This document shows positions 53,125-62,242 of a DNA stretch of 64,000 nt, piece after piece. The notes under the pieces are model-generated. The model did no database searches. It saw only the letters and a program-made list of their open reading frames with translations, and had not been told where the DNA came from. The translations under genes were made by a program, and so were the position numbers. The DNA is taken from contig CAYNEF010000006.1 in assembly GCA_964396165.1 (NCBI GenBank), forward strand, positions 26,344-90,343, read 5' to 3'. The DNA comes from CALCZU01 sp964396165 (GTDB taxonomy: Bacteria > Bdellovibrionota > FAC87 > UBA2466). Numbering within the stretch: position 1 is the stretch's first letter; each line of letters opens with the position of its first letter.

Positions 53125-54921
53125 TTATTTTTGCTCCGTCGTATTTTCACTTACCTCTTGCCCTACTATGGGAATTTCAGGTGGAGTTCTGAACTGCATT
53201 CGGACTCGCGAATGGTCACCGGCTTTTGTAGAAACTCCCGCAACGACACTAAATTCAGGGTTTGGAGAGGTAAATTTGAATCTTTTTACAAGAGCTGCCA
53301 TCACAAGTGCTGTTTCAATTTGTCCTAAATGCTGACCTGGACAAACTCTTCGTCCATGTCCAAATCCCATATGCAGATAATTCTTTGCTGTACTTGGATT
53401 TGCTTCAATCGCCTCCCAGCGTTCAGGATGGAACTCGTTTGCTGGATAACCAGTCTTTTCTACGCCCCAATGATCTTCATGACGATTCTGGTGCCAGACA
53501 TCTAACAGGACCATCGTATCTTTTGGGATCATCATAGTGCTACCGTCAGACGTCGTGATTGTTCTGTCTTCTGTGGATCTTCGCGGTAGAAAATACAAGG
53601 AGGGTGTTAATCTCAAAGTTTCTTTTAATACGCGGTTTAGGTAAGGTGCTTTCTCCAGATTTTCCGGTGTAAATTCTTTTAGATCTTTAATTTCGTTATA
53701 AATCTTTTCCTGCATTTCAGGGTTTCGCGCAAGATGGTGAGTCGCCCAACCTGCCCAGGAAGATGTCGCTTCAAGAGCACCCGCTAAGATCACCTTAAGA
53801 TTACTTTCAAGCGCTTCCTTGTGTTCATCCTTCCGAGTCGGATCGACGGCATCTGGCTTGAAATTCGCCCACGCTCCCTTTTTATTGTGGCGTGCATTCA
53901 TTACAAGGTCAGTCAGTTCCTGATAGGCTACGTAATCTTCTTTTGGCATCGGGTGTAAAAGATTTGCGAGCACCGGAACTTTATTATAAATCGTACGACC
54001 CACCAGGTTGTCTATGATTCTTTCAAGTGCGGGAATATATTTACTACGCACCAATTCTGGATCCACTTCAGTGCCTAAAAAATTTCTGGTCAACATTTCA
54101 AGCATGATAGGCTTAATTTCAGTATCCAAATCCAACTCGATTTCGTTAATGCCATTTTTTTTGAAATGTGTATCGAGTTTTCCGATTCTTCCTTGAAAAT
54201 AATTTTTTGCGGTTCCTTGAAAACTCTGGAAAACATCATCTTGGTAAAGGCCGGTTTTACCAAAGGCGCTGGCCAGTGCTTTTCTCATCCATGCCCAATC
54301 TTTTCCGTTGGCTCGAAGCACTGATTTGGGTCCAGTGGATTCCGCTATACCGTCTGAAGGATTTGTCGCCCTATCAAATTCACCTGGTTTGTCTCCGGTG
54401 TCGGTGAGTATGGCGCGATTGACTTGCATATCGCGTGAAATCAAAACTAATCCCATACCCGGAACATCGACATAACGGAGGTGCTTCCCAGCGCCCGTCT
54501 CTTTATCTGCACCGACAAAAACGCTGTCTAGAATATCCAATGGGCGATAATAGTTTCCTGGGTGGGGAAACAGCGCCCAGGAGGATCTTCCAGCAAAAGG
54601 ATTAAAAAGAGAAATTCTAGTCGGAATCAGATCCCCTTTGAATGGACTGATACCTCGATGATGGTCAATGAGGCGACTGCCATAGACACTGGCAGCGTTG
54701 GCAGCAGCTTTCACTACCTTGGGCGTTGCGATTGCGGAATTTACGATAGTTCGGGGAATGGCTAGCGCTATTTTTCCCATTGTAATCACGCAACTCTTTA
54801 GCATTGAGTGAGTACTCGTTTGAGTTTTGCTTTTAGTATCTAAGTTGGAAAAGGTGATGTCCCCAGAAAACGCTTGATAGGAAAAGCTGATAAATAATAG
54901 AACAAAACAGATTCTTGCCAT
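53125..54921 (-). CDS. Cytochrome P450 with N-terminal signal peptide
   Basis: About 598 residues from the ATG at 54921, behind GGGGGCAGT; the frame is open to 54981. The N-terminus MARICFVLLFISFSYQAFSG looks like a cleavable Sec signal (AFS/G). The P450 domain (about 110-570) has the I-helix AGALEATSSWAGW, ExxR in LKETLRL, and the haem loop FGHGRRVCPGQHLG with the Cys ligand at about residue 527. It is longer than the 400-460 residues of soluble bacterial P450s. It forms a two-gene operon with the exported acyltransferase. Electron donor and substrate are unknown. Confidence 0.87.
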   Translation of the reverse strand: MARICFVLLFISFSYQAFSGDITFSNLDTKSKTQTSTHSMLKSCVITMGKIALAIPRTIVNSAIATPKVVKAAANAASVYGSRLIDHHRGISPFKGDLIPTRISLFNPFAGRSSWALFPHPGNYYRPLDILDSVFVGADKETGAGKHLRYVDVPGMGLVLISRDMQVNRAILTDTGDKPGEFDRATNPSDGIAESTGPKSVLRANGKDWAWMRKALASAFGKTGLYQDDVFQSFQGTAKNYFQGRIGKLDTHFKKNGINEIELDLDTEIKPIMLEMLTRNFLGTEVDPELVRSKYIPALERIIDNLVGRTIYNKVPVLANLLHPMPKEDYVAYQELTDLVMNARHNKKGAWANFKPDAVDPTRKDEHKEALESNLKVILAGALEATSSWAGWATHHLARNPEMQEKIYNEIKDLKEFTPENLEKAPYLNRVLKETLRLTPSLYFLPRRSTEDRTITTSDGSTMMIPKDTMVLLDVWHQNRHEDHWGVEKTGYPANEFHPERWEAIEANPSTAKNYLHMGFGHGRRVCPGQHLGQIETALVMAALVKRFKFTSPNPEFSVVAGVSTKAGDHSRVRMQFRTPPEIPIVGQEVSENTTEQK

Positions 54922-55075
54922 ACTGCCCCCGCTATATGGACTTGCAATGACTACACCACGCAACACCAAGAACTGAATCAAATTGAGCGTACCGATTTAA
55001 AGAATTCATTGTGTATACAGAGGCTTTGTCGCGCATTTTGTCTAAGTTCTACACAACATAATTATCAATTTGAGC

Positions 55076-55087
55076 AAGTTCGCGAAC
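55076..55087. promoter_or_regulatory. 12-bp palindrome upstream of the P450 operon
   Basis: AGTTCGCGAACT is a perfect palindrome in the 252-base gap before the P450 gene. It could be an operator; no regulator can be named. Confidence 0.3.
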
Positions 55088-55173
55088 TAATTGAGAGAAA
55101 ATAGGTTATAGAGAATTTTAGCTAAATTGGCTTTTCGAAAAAAATCTAGTCACCGTTTAGAATGAAAAAACAC

Positions 55174-56058
55174 TTACCGACAAATCATCCGGAGCGCCTT
55201 AGCCACTTTTTTTGCAAAAGGCGTTTCGATGTCGGATTTTCTTTTTACTAAAAAGACATCCTGATTCACGTACTGCGATTTTAACGGCAGTGCGCCTGGG
55301 TACTTCACCAACTGGAATTTCTCAATGACCTTTTGGTTGTGCAAGTCGACCACAAATTTGGGAAGATAACTCAACGCCAGTCCCATTCTGCATAACTCTA
55401 ATGCCGATTCCATCATCGTTACTTTGTACTTATTGTTGCGCGGAATTAAATTGTCGGGCCATCCATCAAGCCCCTCTACTTTTGTAGGAGAACCTTGGAT
55501 AGGTGTGACTGGTATCGCAAAGGGAACGTTTTCCAGAGGCATTTTTAATAATGGCCCTTTGATTCCAAATACCCCCATCTCAATCGTTGTGATTTTAAGA
55601 AATTCCACTTCTGGTCTGGGAATAGGAATGTAGGAAATGCCTAAATCAATTCTGTCTTCTGCTAGCGCTGCTTCCAGCTGTCCCGGTATTAATTCATGCA
55701 AGATAACGGATGCATCTCCCAAGTGATCTTTCAGAAGCGGGCCGATAGTGTGTGTTGTAAAAACTTCAAACGAGCCCAGTCTTAAAAGGGGCGCAAGAGA
55801 TTTGTTCTGCAGCTTTCCTTTACAGATAAAATCAATTTGCGCGAGAATTTTTTCTGCTTCTACCGCAAAGAGTTTCCCTTCGTCGCTTAATACAATGCCG
55901 CGACCGGAGCGGACAAAAAGTTGTCGGGAGACTTCGGATTCGAGTACTTTTAAAGCTTTAGAAATTGCCGCAGGAGAAATATGCAAAAGTTCAGAGGCTT
56001 TTTGCATGTTCTGCGTCTGGGCCAGCGTACAAAAATAGCGGAGTCTTTCCGTGTCCAT
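55174..56058 (-). CDS. LysR-family transcriptional regulator
   Basis: A 294-residue regulator: winged helix at 1-60 (RLRYFCTLAQTQNMQKASELLHISPAAISKALKVLESE) followed by a periplasmic-binding-like effector domain. It is divergent from the DUF423 gene and lies upstream of the P450 operon on the same strand, so either could be a target. The effector is unknown. Confidence 0.9.
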   Translation of the reverse strand: MDTERLRYFCTLAQTQNMQKASELLHISPAAISKALKVLESEVSRQLFVRSGRGIVLSDEGKLFAVEAEKILAQIDFICKGKLQNKSLAPLLRLGSFEVFTTHTIGPLLKDHLGDASVILHELIPGQLEAALAEDRIDLGISYIPIPRPEVEFLKITTIEMGVFGIKGPLLKMPLENVPFAIPVTPIQGSPTKVEGLDGWPDNLIPRNNKYKVTMMESALELCRMGLALSYLPKFVVDLHNQKVIEKFQLVKYPGALPLKSQYVNQDVFLVKRKSDIETPFAKKVAKALRMICR

Positions 56059-56119
56059 CTACACACCTTACCTCATGTGCTTGCCAATTGACCAGTCTAT
56101 GGCGTACTTTTTCATACCT

Positions 56120-56494
56120 ATGGCAAAACTATTTCTTATTGCAGGTGCGTTTCAGGGGTTTTTATCAGTCGCGTTTGGCGCGTTCGGGGCGCATGCCTTA
56201 AAAACGAGATTCGATGAATATTCGATGGGTGTCTTTCGCACCGGTGTCGAGTACCAGTTCTACCATGCCTTTGCACTTCTCGTAGTAGGGATACTGCTGT
56301 TAAAAGCAGATGAAAAACTTTTGCAGTACAGCGGCTGGAGCTTTCTGATAGGTACTGTTATTTTTAGTGGTAGTCTTTATCTACTTGCTTTTACCGGTGT
56401 CAAAACGTGGGGTGCGGTAACACCCATCGGAGGAACACTTTTTTTAGCGGGATGGTTGATGACCGCATTTGCTGTATCGAAAATGAATTTCTAA
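56120..56494 (+). CDS. DUF423 small membrane protein
   Basis: About 124 residues from the ATG at 56120, which gives the standard family start MAKLFLIAGAFQGFLSVAFG followed by AFGAHALK; the frame is open to 56051. Four membrane helices, with YHAFALLVVGIL, FLIGTVIFSGSLYLLAFTGVKTWGAVTPIGG typical of the DUF423 (YwdK/YgdD) family of inner membrane proteins. The function is unknown. Its last codons overlap the convergent sua5 gene by four bases. Confidence 0.88.
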   Translation: MAKLFLIAGAFQGFLSVAFGAFGAHALKTRFDEYSMGVFRTGVEYQFYHAFALLVVGILLLKADEKLLQYSGWSFLIGTVIFSGSLYLLAFTGVKTWGAVTPIGGTLFLAGWLMTAFAVSKMNF

Positions 56495-57438
56495 TGGCGC
56501 GTGGCGGAAGCTCGAGTCAGTCTGTCGTTAATAGCGCGTCCTAATCCACTACTCGGAAATTCAAGCGCGACAATCAAATCCAAATCATTTTTGTCCAAAC
56601 GGTGTAAGGCTTCGTATAAACCTGCCGCTGCGTCTCGTAAATCACCCCGTGTGGATAATTCTTCAACGAATAAATAGTCTGCCGTGTTCGTGGGTTTTTT
56701 CAAACAAAGTAATCCCAGTTTTTTCCCTTTAGGAAGATCAGCTGCCTGATTCAAAAACAACACTTTCGTGTGCGGAGAGTAATGGCTTTCCAGCATGCCT
56801 GGGGCAATCGCTTTTGCTTCTTTCAAAGGCAAATCTACTTTACCGATTACAGATTCGATTTCTTCCAGACTGATTCCACCCGGACGGAGTAATTGAGGAG
56901 TCGGTTCCAAAAAACTCACAATCGTAGATTCGACACCTACCTGAGATGGGCCTCCATCCACGATGCAATCGACAAGATTTCCCAAGGCTTCTTCCACTTG
57001 TGTTGCGGTAGTCGTGCTTAAATTTCCAAAAAGATTTGCACTGGGTGCAGCTACCGGCATACCGGCAAGGCGAATGAGCTCACGCGCTACGGGATGCGAA
57101 GGGCATCTGACGCCTATGGAATCTAATCCTCCTGAAACCACTCGCGGAATTTCCAGCTTTTTTGGAAGAACGACTGTCAGCGGGCCTGGCCAGAATTTAG
57201 CGATTAATAAGCGCGCTTTTTCAGGCACCACACTTACGATAGTTTCAAGCTGAGACGGTTCAGCGATGTGGACGATCAGCGGGTGAGAAAGAGGGCGATC
57301 TTTGATTTCGTAAACACGGGCGACGGCTTCTGGTAAAAACGCACAGGCTCCCAGACCGTAAACTGTTTCAGTCGGAAAGGCCACAACTCCGCCTTTTTTT
57401 AAGATTTCTGCGGCTTTATTTAAGTCTTGAGTCAGCAT
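56491..57438 (-). CDS. Threonylcarbamoyl-AMP synthase (Sua5 type)
   Basis: A 315-residue protein. The YrdC/Sua5 domain spans 1-200: GGVVAFPTETVYGLGACAF, KDRPLSHPLIVHI, FWPGPLTVVL, RCPSHPVARELI, PSANLFGNLSTTTATQVEE and VESTIVSF, then a linker and a C-terminal Sua5 domain (about 230-315). It makes threonylcarbamoyl-adenylate for t6A in tRNA. The extra domain distinguishes it from TsaC/YrdC of about 190 residues. Confidence 0.93.
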   Translation of the reverse strand: MLTQDLNKAAEILKKGGVVAFPTETVYGLGACAFLPEAVARVYEIKDRPLSHPLIVHIAEPSQLETIVSVVPEKARLLIAKFWPGPLTVVLPKKLEIPRVVSGGLDSIGVRCPSHPVARELIRLAGMPVAAPSANLFGNLSTTTATQVEEALGNLVDCIVDGGPSQVGVESTIVSFLEPTPQLLRPGGISLEEIESVIGKVDLPLKEAKAIAPGMLESHYSPHTKVLFLNQAADLPKGKKLGLLCLKKPTNTADYLFVEELSTRGDLRDAAAGLYEALHRLDKNDLDLIVALEFPSSGLGRAINDRLTRASATRH

Positions 57439-57557
57439 GTTTACTTAGGGTTTAGACCGTCTTATAGCTGATTCTTCTGATTTCTCAAACAGGGGCTTTT
57501 TTCGTGGATAAAATGCACCACTTGCCGTCTTAAAAACCCCTTTGTAAGCTATGGTTT

Positions 57558-57920
57558 ATGCCATCTATAGCCATCATCGGTGCAAGCAAAGACAAAAGCA
57601 AATTTGGGAATAAGGCGATTCATACCTACAAAAGAATCGGTTACACCATATATCCCATCAATCCCAAAGAAACAGAAATCGAGGGGTTTAAAGCGTATAA
57701 ATCCATCCTAGATTTGCCCGTAAAAGAGCTCGATATGGTGAGCCTGTATTTACTTCCCGAACTTGGGCTAAAAGTGATCGAAGATGTCGCTAAATTAAAA
57801 GTAAAAGAAGTTTGGCTAAACCCCGGTGCCGACAGTGACGAACTGATGGATAAGGGTGAGAGCTTGGGACTCAATATGATTGCGGCCTGCAGTATCGTGG
57901 CAGCAGGCAGTAAAGCCTAA
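57558..57920 (+). CDS. CoA-binding domain protein
   Basis: A 120-residue single Rossmann-type CoA-binding domain: SIAIIGASKDKSKFGNKAI, TIYPINPKETEIEG, VSLYLLPELGLKVIED, VKEVWLNPGADSDELM. Stand-alone members (YccU-like) are common and of unknown role. Its stop overlaps the MFS start (TAATG). Confidence 0.88.
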   Translation: MPSIAIIGASKDKSKFGNKAIHTYKRIGYTIYPINPKETEIEGFKAYKSILDLPVKELDMVSLYLLPELGLKVIEDVAKLKVKEVWLNPGADSDELMDKGESLGLNMIAACSIVAAGSKA

Positions 57921-59140
57921 TGTTTAAGACGGACAAGCGTGTGTGGATTGTAGTGCTGGTCGGAGCACTCGGTTATTTCATCGACATTTATGATTTGGTT
58001 TTGTTCAGCATCTTACGTGTTGCAAGTCTTCGCGATTTAATGGTTTCGGAAGCCGATCTTTTAGATGTAGGGGTGACGCTTCTGAATTCGCAAATGTTTG
58101 GAATGCTCATCGGTGGTGTTCTGTGGGGAATGTTGGGAGATAAAAAGGGCAGAATCTCTGTCTTATTCGGTTCCATTTTTCTTTATTCCATTTCCAATAT
58201 TGCAAATGGGTTTGTGACATCTGTCCCTGCCTATGCCGCTTTGAGATTTATTGCAGGTATTGGTTTAGCTGGAGAGTTGGGTGCTGCGATTACTTTAGTG
58301 AGTGAAATCTTGCCGAAAGAAACGCGTGGTTATGGTACTGCGATCGTAGCAAGCATCGGGCTATCGGGTGCGATAGCGGCAGGGATCACAACAGAATATG
58401 TCGGCTGGCGAGCGAGTTACTGGATTGGCGGGGGATTGGGGCTCGTGCTTTTGGTTTTACGCCTTGGAATTTTAGAATCTTCGCTTTTTGCTAATTTAAA
58501 AAAAGAAGCGCATATCAAGCGTGGGGATTTAAAGATGCTTGTGTCGAATCCCAAAAGACTTTCAAAATATATTTACTGCATTTTAATCGGTATCCCGATT
58601 TGGTATTGCGCAGGCGTGCTCATGACCTTTTCGCCAGAGCTTGGAAAAGAATTACAGACTCTTTCTCCACTAGTTGCCGGCAAATCGATTATGTATTCGT
58701 ACGTCGGGGTGGCATTGGGGGATTTACTGAGTGGCGTGCTAAGCCAGTGGATTAAGAGCCGCAAAAAAGTCGTGATTGGCTGCATGATTGCCGAACTAAT
58801 TGTCGCCTTTGTGATTTTACTTTCTCGTGGGCTTACGTCTGATACGTATTATTTTCTTTGTTTCTTGATAGGACTTGCAACGGGTTATTGGGCAGTCTTT
58901 GTCACGATGGCGGCAGAGCAATTTGGAACGAATATGCGTGCCACGGTAACGACAAGTGTTCCCAATTTTGTACGCGGTTCGGTAGTACCGATGACTTTAA
59001 GCTTTCGGTGGTTGGGGGCAAGTACCAGTCTAGTTACCAGTGCAATGATTGTGGGAGTAGTTGTTCATGTCGTTGCCTTTTTAGCCGTCTTACGTCTGGA
59101 AGAAACCCACGGACGTGATCTTAATTTTGTCGAAGTCTAA
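57920..59140 (+). CDS. MFS transporter
   Basis: A 406-residue, 12-helix major facilitator with an Asp pair in helix 1 (FIDIYDLVLFS), WGMLGDKKGRISVL (motif A) and GIGLAGELGAAITLVSEILPKETRG, which place it near the metabolite:H+ symporter (sugar/organic acid) group. The substrate is unknown. Start overlaps the CoA-binding gene by one base. Its stop is 11 bases from the convergent pyrE stop. Confidence 0.85.
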   Translation: MFKTDKRVWIVVLVGALGYFIDIYDLVLFSILRVASLRDLMVSEADLLDVGVTLLNSQMFGMLIGGVLWGMLGDKKGRISVLFGSIFLYSISNIANGFVTSVPAYAALRFIAGIGLAGELGAAITLVSEILPKETRGYGTAIVASIGLSGAIAAGITTEYVGWRASYWIGGGLGLVLLVLRLGILESSLFANLKKEAHIKRGDLKMLVSNPKRLSKYIYCILIGIPIWYCAGVLMTFSPELGKELQTLSPLVAGKSIMYSYVGVALGDLLSGVLSQWIKSRKKVVIGCMIAELIVAFVILLSRGLTSDTYYFLCFLIGLATGYWAVFVTMAAEQFGTNMRATVTTSVPNFVRGSVVPMTLSFRWLGASTSLVTSAMIVGVVVHVVAFLAVLRLEETHGRDLNFVEV

Positions 59141-59151
59141 GAGACACTTTT

Positions 59152-59766
59152 TTAAGAAGATTTTTTACCTTTGCCGACATCCGTATTAATGGGGCGGCCT
59201 TTTGCACAAAGCGGGCATTCACTCGCAGGCCAAGCGTCCCAAGTGATATTTACAAGCGCATCGAGTTTTGGGGCTGATAACGACTCGGCTGAGATTCCAC
59301 CCCTATTGCAAAGTGCGGCAACGGCAACGACATGTCCTCCGGCTGTTTTTACTTTCTCGACAACTTTTTTTACTGAACCGCCCGTTGTTAAAACATCTTC
59401 GAGAACTAAAACATTTTTATCGCTGATGATTTTGTCGTAACCGCGTTTGATGACAAACGAGTCTCCGTCTTTTTCTGCGTAAACTGCTAAAATTTCGCGT
59501 CCTGTGATTTCTGTCAGGTGGTGTGCAACCCATTGAGAAAGAATGATTCCCCCTAAAGCAGGTGCTAAAACGACATCAATCAATTCTTTTGCAAAACGAT
59601 CTGCGATTTCTTTACAGAGTTTTGAAGTGAGAAAAGTATGCGGATAAAGCGCATCTTTATTCATGTAACTATGGCCGTGTAGCCCAGAGGTATAAACAAT
59701 GTGGCTGTTTCTGATAAAAGCGCCACAGCTTTCCAGTGTATTTAAAATTTCTGCGTCACTTAGCAC
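59152..59766 (-). CDS. pyrE: Orotate phosphoribosyltransferase
   Basis: A 204-residue PRTase: PRPP-binding motif NVLVLEDVLTTGGSV, VLAPALGGIILS and VYAEKDGDSFVIKRG. The C-terminal tail has W-x-A-W-x6-CPLCAKGRPINTDVGKG, with a CxxC pair, found in one branch of OPRTs. It converts orotate and PRPP to OMP. Overlaps pyrF by 11 bases; the two catalyse consecutive steps of UMP synthesis. Confidence 0.93.
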   Translation of the reverse strand: MLSDAEILNTLESCGAFIRNSHIVYTSGLHGHSYMNKDALYPHTFLTSKLCKEIADRFAKELIDVVLAPALGGIILSQWVAHHLTEITGREILAVYAEKDGDSFVIKRGYDKIISDKNVLVLEDVLTTGGSVKKVVEKVKTAGGHVVAVAALCNRGGISAESLSAPKLDALVNITWDAWPASECPLCAKGRPINTDVGKGKKSS

Positions 59767-60496
59767 TGGCTATTTCATCCAAAATATTTTTTACGGCATC
59801 AATCGGACTTCCGATACCGCGAGGAGGACTGGAAATGGGGCGTCCCACTACAAGGTGAGTCGCACCCCGTCTGATTGCTTCTCCGGGAGTCATCGTGCGT
59901 TTTTGATCATTTGCTTCTGCCCATTCGGGGCGTACACCGGGAGTTACCTTCAAAAGTTTTTTAAAGTCTGGAACTTGAATGAGCTGTTCCAATTCTTGAG
60001 GAGAGCAGATAATCCCATCTGCGCCCGCTTCTAGCGCATCGTGGGCGAACTGCAGCACTTTGTTTTGCGCGATGGTACCAAAAATTCTTTCTGATTCTGA
60101 ATCTTCGATAGAGGTCAGAACTGTGACAACGAGTAACTGAGAACTCCCTTTGTTATCCACGGCGGCCTTGATGGAATCTTTTCCACAAGAGGCATGCACA
60201 TTGAACATTTTTACGCCTAGGCCGGAAATTACCCGTGCTGCTTTTCCTACCGTATTGGGAATATCGCAAAATTTACCATCGAAGAATACTTGTCCCCCAT
60301 GACGGTGGATGTGACTGATAACTGCTGGAGCACCGGCAGCGCTTACAAGTTCTAAACCGACTTTAAACATCCCAACGTGAGGGGCAAGTGCTTCGATATA
60401 GGAAGTGGATTTTGCAATCGTATCCACATCGAGAGCATAAATCAGTTTCTCTTTTGGAGTGAGCTCGGGAGGTTGTCTGTAATTATTTTCTTCCAT
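59756..60496 (-). CDS. pyrF: Orotidine-5'-phosphate decarboxylase
   Basis: A 246-residue TIM barrel: LIYALDVDTIAKS, FKVGLELVSAAG, the catalytic FFDGKFCDIPNTV (D-K-x-x-D as DGKFCD), VLTSIED, and VTPGVRPEW with VVGRPISS for phosphate binding. It makes UMP from OMP. pyrF comes first in the minus-strand order and overlaps pyrE by 11 bases; the bcp gene ends five bases upstream of its start. Confidence 0.94.
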   Translation of the reverse strand: MEENNYRQPPELTPKEKLIYALDVDTIAKSTSYIEALAPHVGMFKVGLELVSAAGAPAVISHIHRHGGQVFFDGKFCDIPNTVGKAARVISGLGVKMFNVHASCGKDSIKAAVDNKGSSQLLVVTVLTSIEDSESERIFGTIAQNKVLQFAHDALEAGADGIICSPQELEQLIQVPDFKKLLKVTPGVRPEWAEANDQKRTMTPGEAIRRGATHLVVGRPISSPPRGIGSPIDAVKNILDEIASAK

Positions 60497-60501
60497 AAAA
60501 T

Positions 60502-60966
60502 TTATTCCATTTCTTTTAAGGTTTCTAAGACTTCGTCCACGTGTCCTTTAACTTTCACTTTATCAAAAATCTTTATTATCTTGCCGTTTTTGCCGATTAC
60601 AAAAGTGCTTCTCACTATGCCCATGAATTTTTTTCCGTAAAGCGTTTTTTCCTGCCAGACACCGTATGCCTTACAAACTTTGCCGTCTTCGTCGGAAAGC
60701 AAAAGGAAGTTGAGCTTATCTCGTTCCGCAAATTTTTTGTGTCTGTCAACCGAGTCTTTGCTGACACCTAAAACGACGGCTCCAGCTTTTTTGATTTTTG
60801 CTTGTGAATCGCGAAAATCACATGCTTCTACTGTACACCCTGGTGTCATGTCTTTGGGATAAAAGTACAATACGATGTTTTTACCTTTAAAGGATTTTAA
60901 TGAATACTCAGTGCCTTCTTGAGAAGGAAGTTTAAATTCCGGAGCTTTGTCGCCTTCAGCAAGCAT
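60502..60966 (-). CDS. bcp: Thiol peroxidase Bcp (peroxiredoxin Q)
   Basis: A 154-residue AhpC/TSA-type peroxiredoxin. YFYPKDMTPGCTVEACDFRDS carries the peroxidatic Cys and, five residues later, the resolving Cys, the Bcp pattern. VLGVSKDSVDRHKKF and RSTFVIGKNGKI are also conserved. It reduces hydroperoxides in the cytoplasm. It leads a probable bcp-pyrF-pyrE operon. Confidence 0.94.
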   Translation of the reverse strand: MLAEGDKAPEFKLPSQEGTEYSLKSFKGKNIVLYFYPKDMTPGCTVEACDFRDSQAKIKKAGAVVLGVSKDSVDRHKKFAERDKLNFLLLSDEDGKVCKAYGVWQEKTLYGKKFMGIVRSTFVIGKNGKIIKIFDKVKVKGHVDEVLETLKEME

Positions 60967-61084
60967 GTTTTCCCCGCGTTAAAATAGATTGAAATCTTAC
61001 ACGATAGGACAGGGTGTTAACAGAGAAATAAATATGTCTGTACTCTTCTTGTGCAAGTTTCTAACATAGAAAATAGAGGTGATT

Positions 61085-62236
61085 ATGAAGCTTGATGCTC
61101 TTAAAAAAATTCATTGGGTCAATGCTTTTTATTTAGTTCTGACGCCTGTAGTCACTTTTATTACCGTTCCCATGGCACTGCACTACGAAGGATGGAATTG
61201 GTCAGTAGTGATTTTGAGCTTTCTCTTTGCGGCAGCTACTTCTCTGGGAATCACCGCTGGTTACCACCGGTATTTTGCCCACCGCAGCTATCAGGCGAAA
61301 AACCCGATGCCACTTTTGTATCTTTTGATTGGCGCTTCTTCCTTCCAAGGCTCTGCATTGAAATGGGCAACCGATCACAGGCGCCACCACAGAATGGTGG
61401 ATTCTCCTGATGATCCATACAACATCAATCAAGGTTTTTTCTATGCGCATATGGGTTGGTTAATATTAGAAGACAACCCAAAATACGTCGGACAATACCC
61501 ACCGGATTTAATGAACGATAAACTCGTCGCATTTCAACATAAGCACTATTTGGCTCTTGCATTATTAACTGCAGTTGCTTTCCCTACGATTGTAGGTTTC
61601 TTACTGGGCGCACCTCTGAGCGGGTTTGCATTTGGTGCAGCTTTAAGACTTGTACTTACAAACCACTCCACATTTTTTATCAATTCTCTTTGCCACATGG
61701 TGGGCACGCGTCCTTACTCGGACAAAGTTTCAGCACGCGACAGTTGGCTCATGGCGTTTTTGGCGCATGGAGAGGGTTATCATAATTACCACCATGTATT
61801 TCAAACGGATTACCGAAATGGAATTCGCTGGTACCAGTGGGATCCTACCAAGTGGTTTGTCGGTACTTTAAATTTTCTGGGTTTTGCATCCAATCTAAAA
61901 CGCACGCCAGCTCCTCTCATCTTAAAAGCTCAACTGGAAATGCAACAAAAAGCAATGCTCGAACATGGTGCCTCCGAAGCATGGGTCATCGCACTCAGAA
62001 ATAAGGTGGAAGAAGCGCAGAGAAAAGTGAAGATATTGAAAGAAGATTACGCATTGAAAAAGGCTGATCTGCAAATTGCCTATACTGAAAAAAAAGAATG
62101 CATGAAGCTTGAAACCTCAAAGAAAATCTGCCAGCTTAAGGCCGAAATTAAACTGGCAAAAATGGAGTTTAGACTCGCACTTGCAAGATGGGGAACCTAC
62201 AGAAGACGTCCGCAATTGATTCCTGCGTACGGTTGA
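61085..62236 (+). CDS. Acyl-CoA desaturase (delta-9 type) with C-terminal extension
   Basis: About 383 residues from the ATG at 61085 (GAGGTG ribosome site). A membrane di-iron desaturase: His boxes HRYFAH, HRRHH and HNYHH, with NSLCHMVGTRPYS, as in stearoyl-CoA desaturases, inserting a cis double bond in C16-C18 chains. Four membrane helices. After residue 275 there is a roughly 105-residue Lys/Glu-rich coiled coil (AQLEMQQKAMLEHG, AQRKVKILKEDYALKKADL), not part of the enzyme domain. HAD and GT2 genes follow closely. Confidence 0.9.
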   Translation: MKLDALKKIHWVNAFYLVLTPVVTFITVPMALHYEGWNWSVVILSFLFAAATSLGITAGYHRYFAHRSYQAKNPMPLLYLLIGASSFQGSALKWATDHRRHHRMVDSPDDPYNINQGFFYAHMGWLILEDNPKYVGQYPPDLMNDKLVAFQHKHYLALALLTAVAFPTIVGFLLGAPLSGFAFGAALRLVLTNHSTFFINSLCHMVGTRPYSDKVSARDSWLMAFLAHGEGYHNYHHVFQTDYRNGIRWYQWDPTKWFVGTLNFLGFASNLKRTPAPLILKAQLEMQQKAMLEHGASEAWVIALRNKVEEAQRKVKILKEDYALKKADLQIAYTEKKECMKLETSKKICQLKAEIKLAKMEFRLALARWGTYRRRPQLIPAYG

Positions 62237-62242
62237 TAAGAG

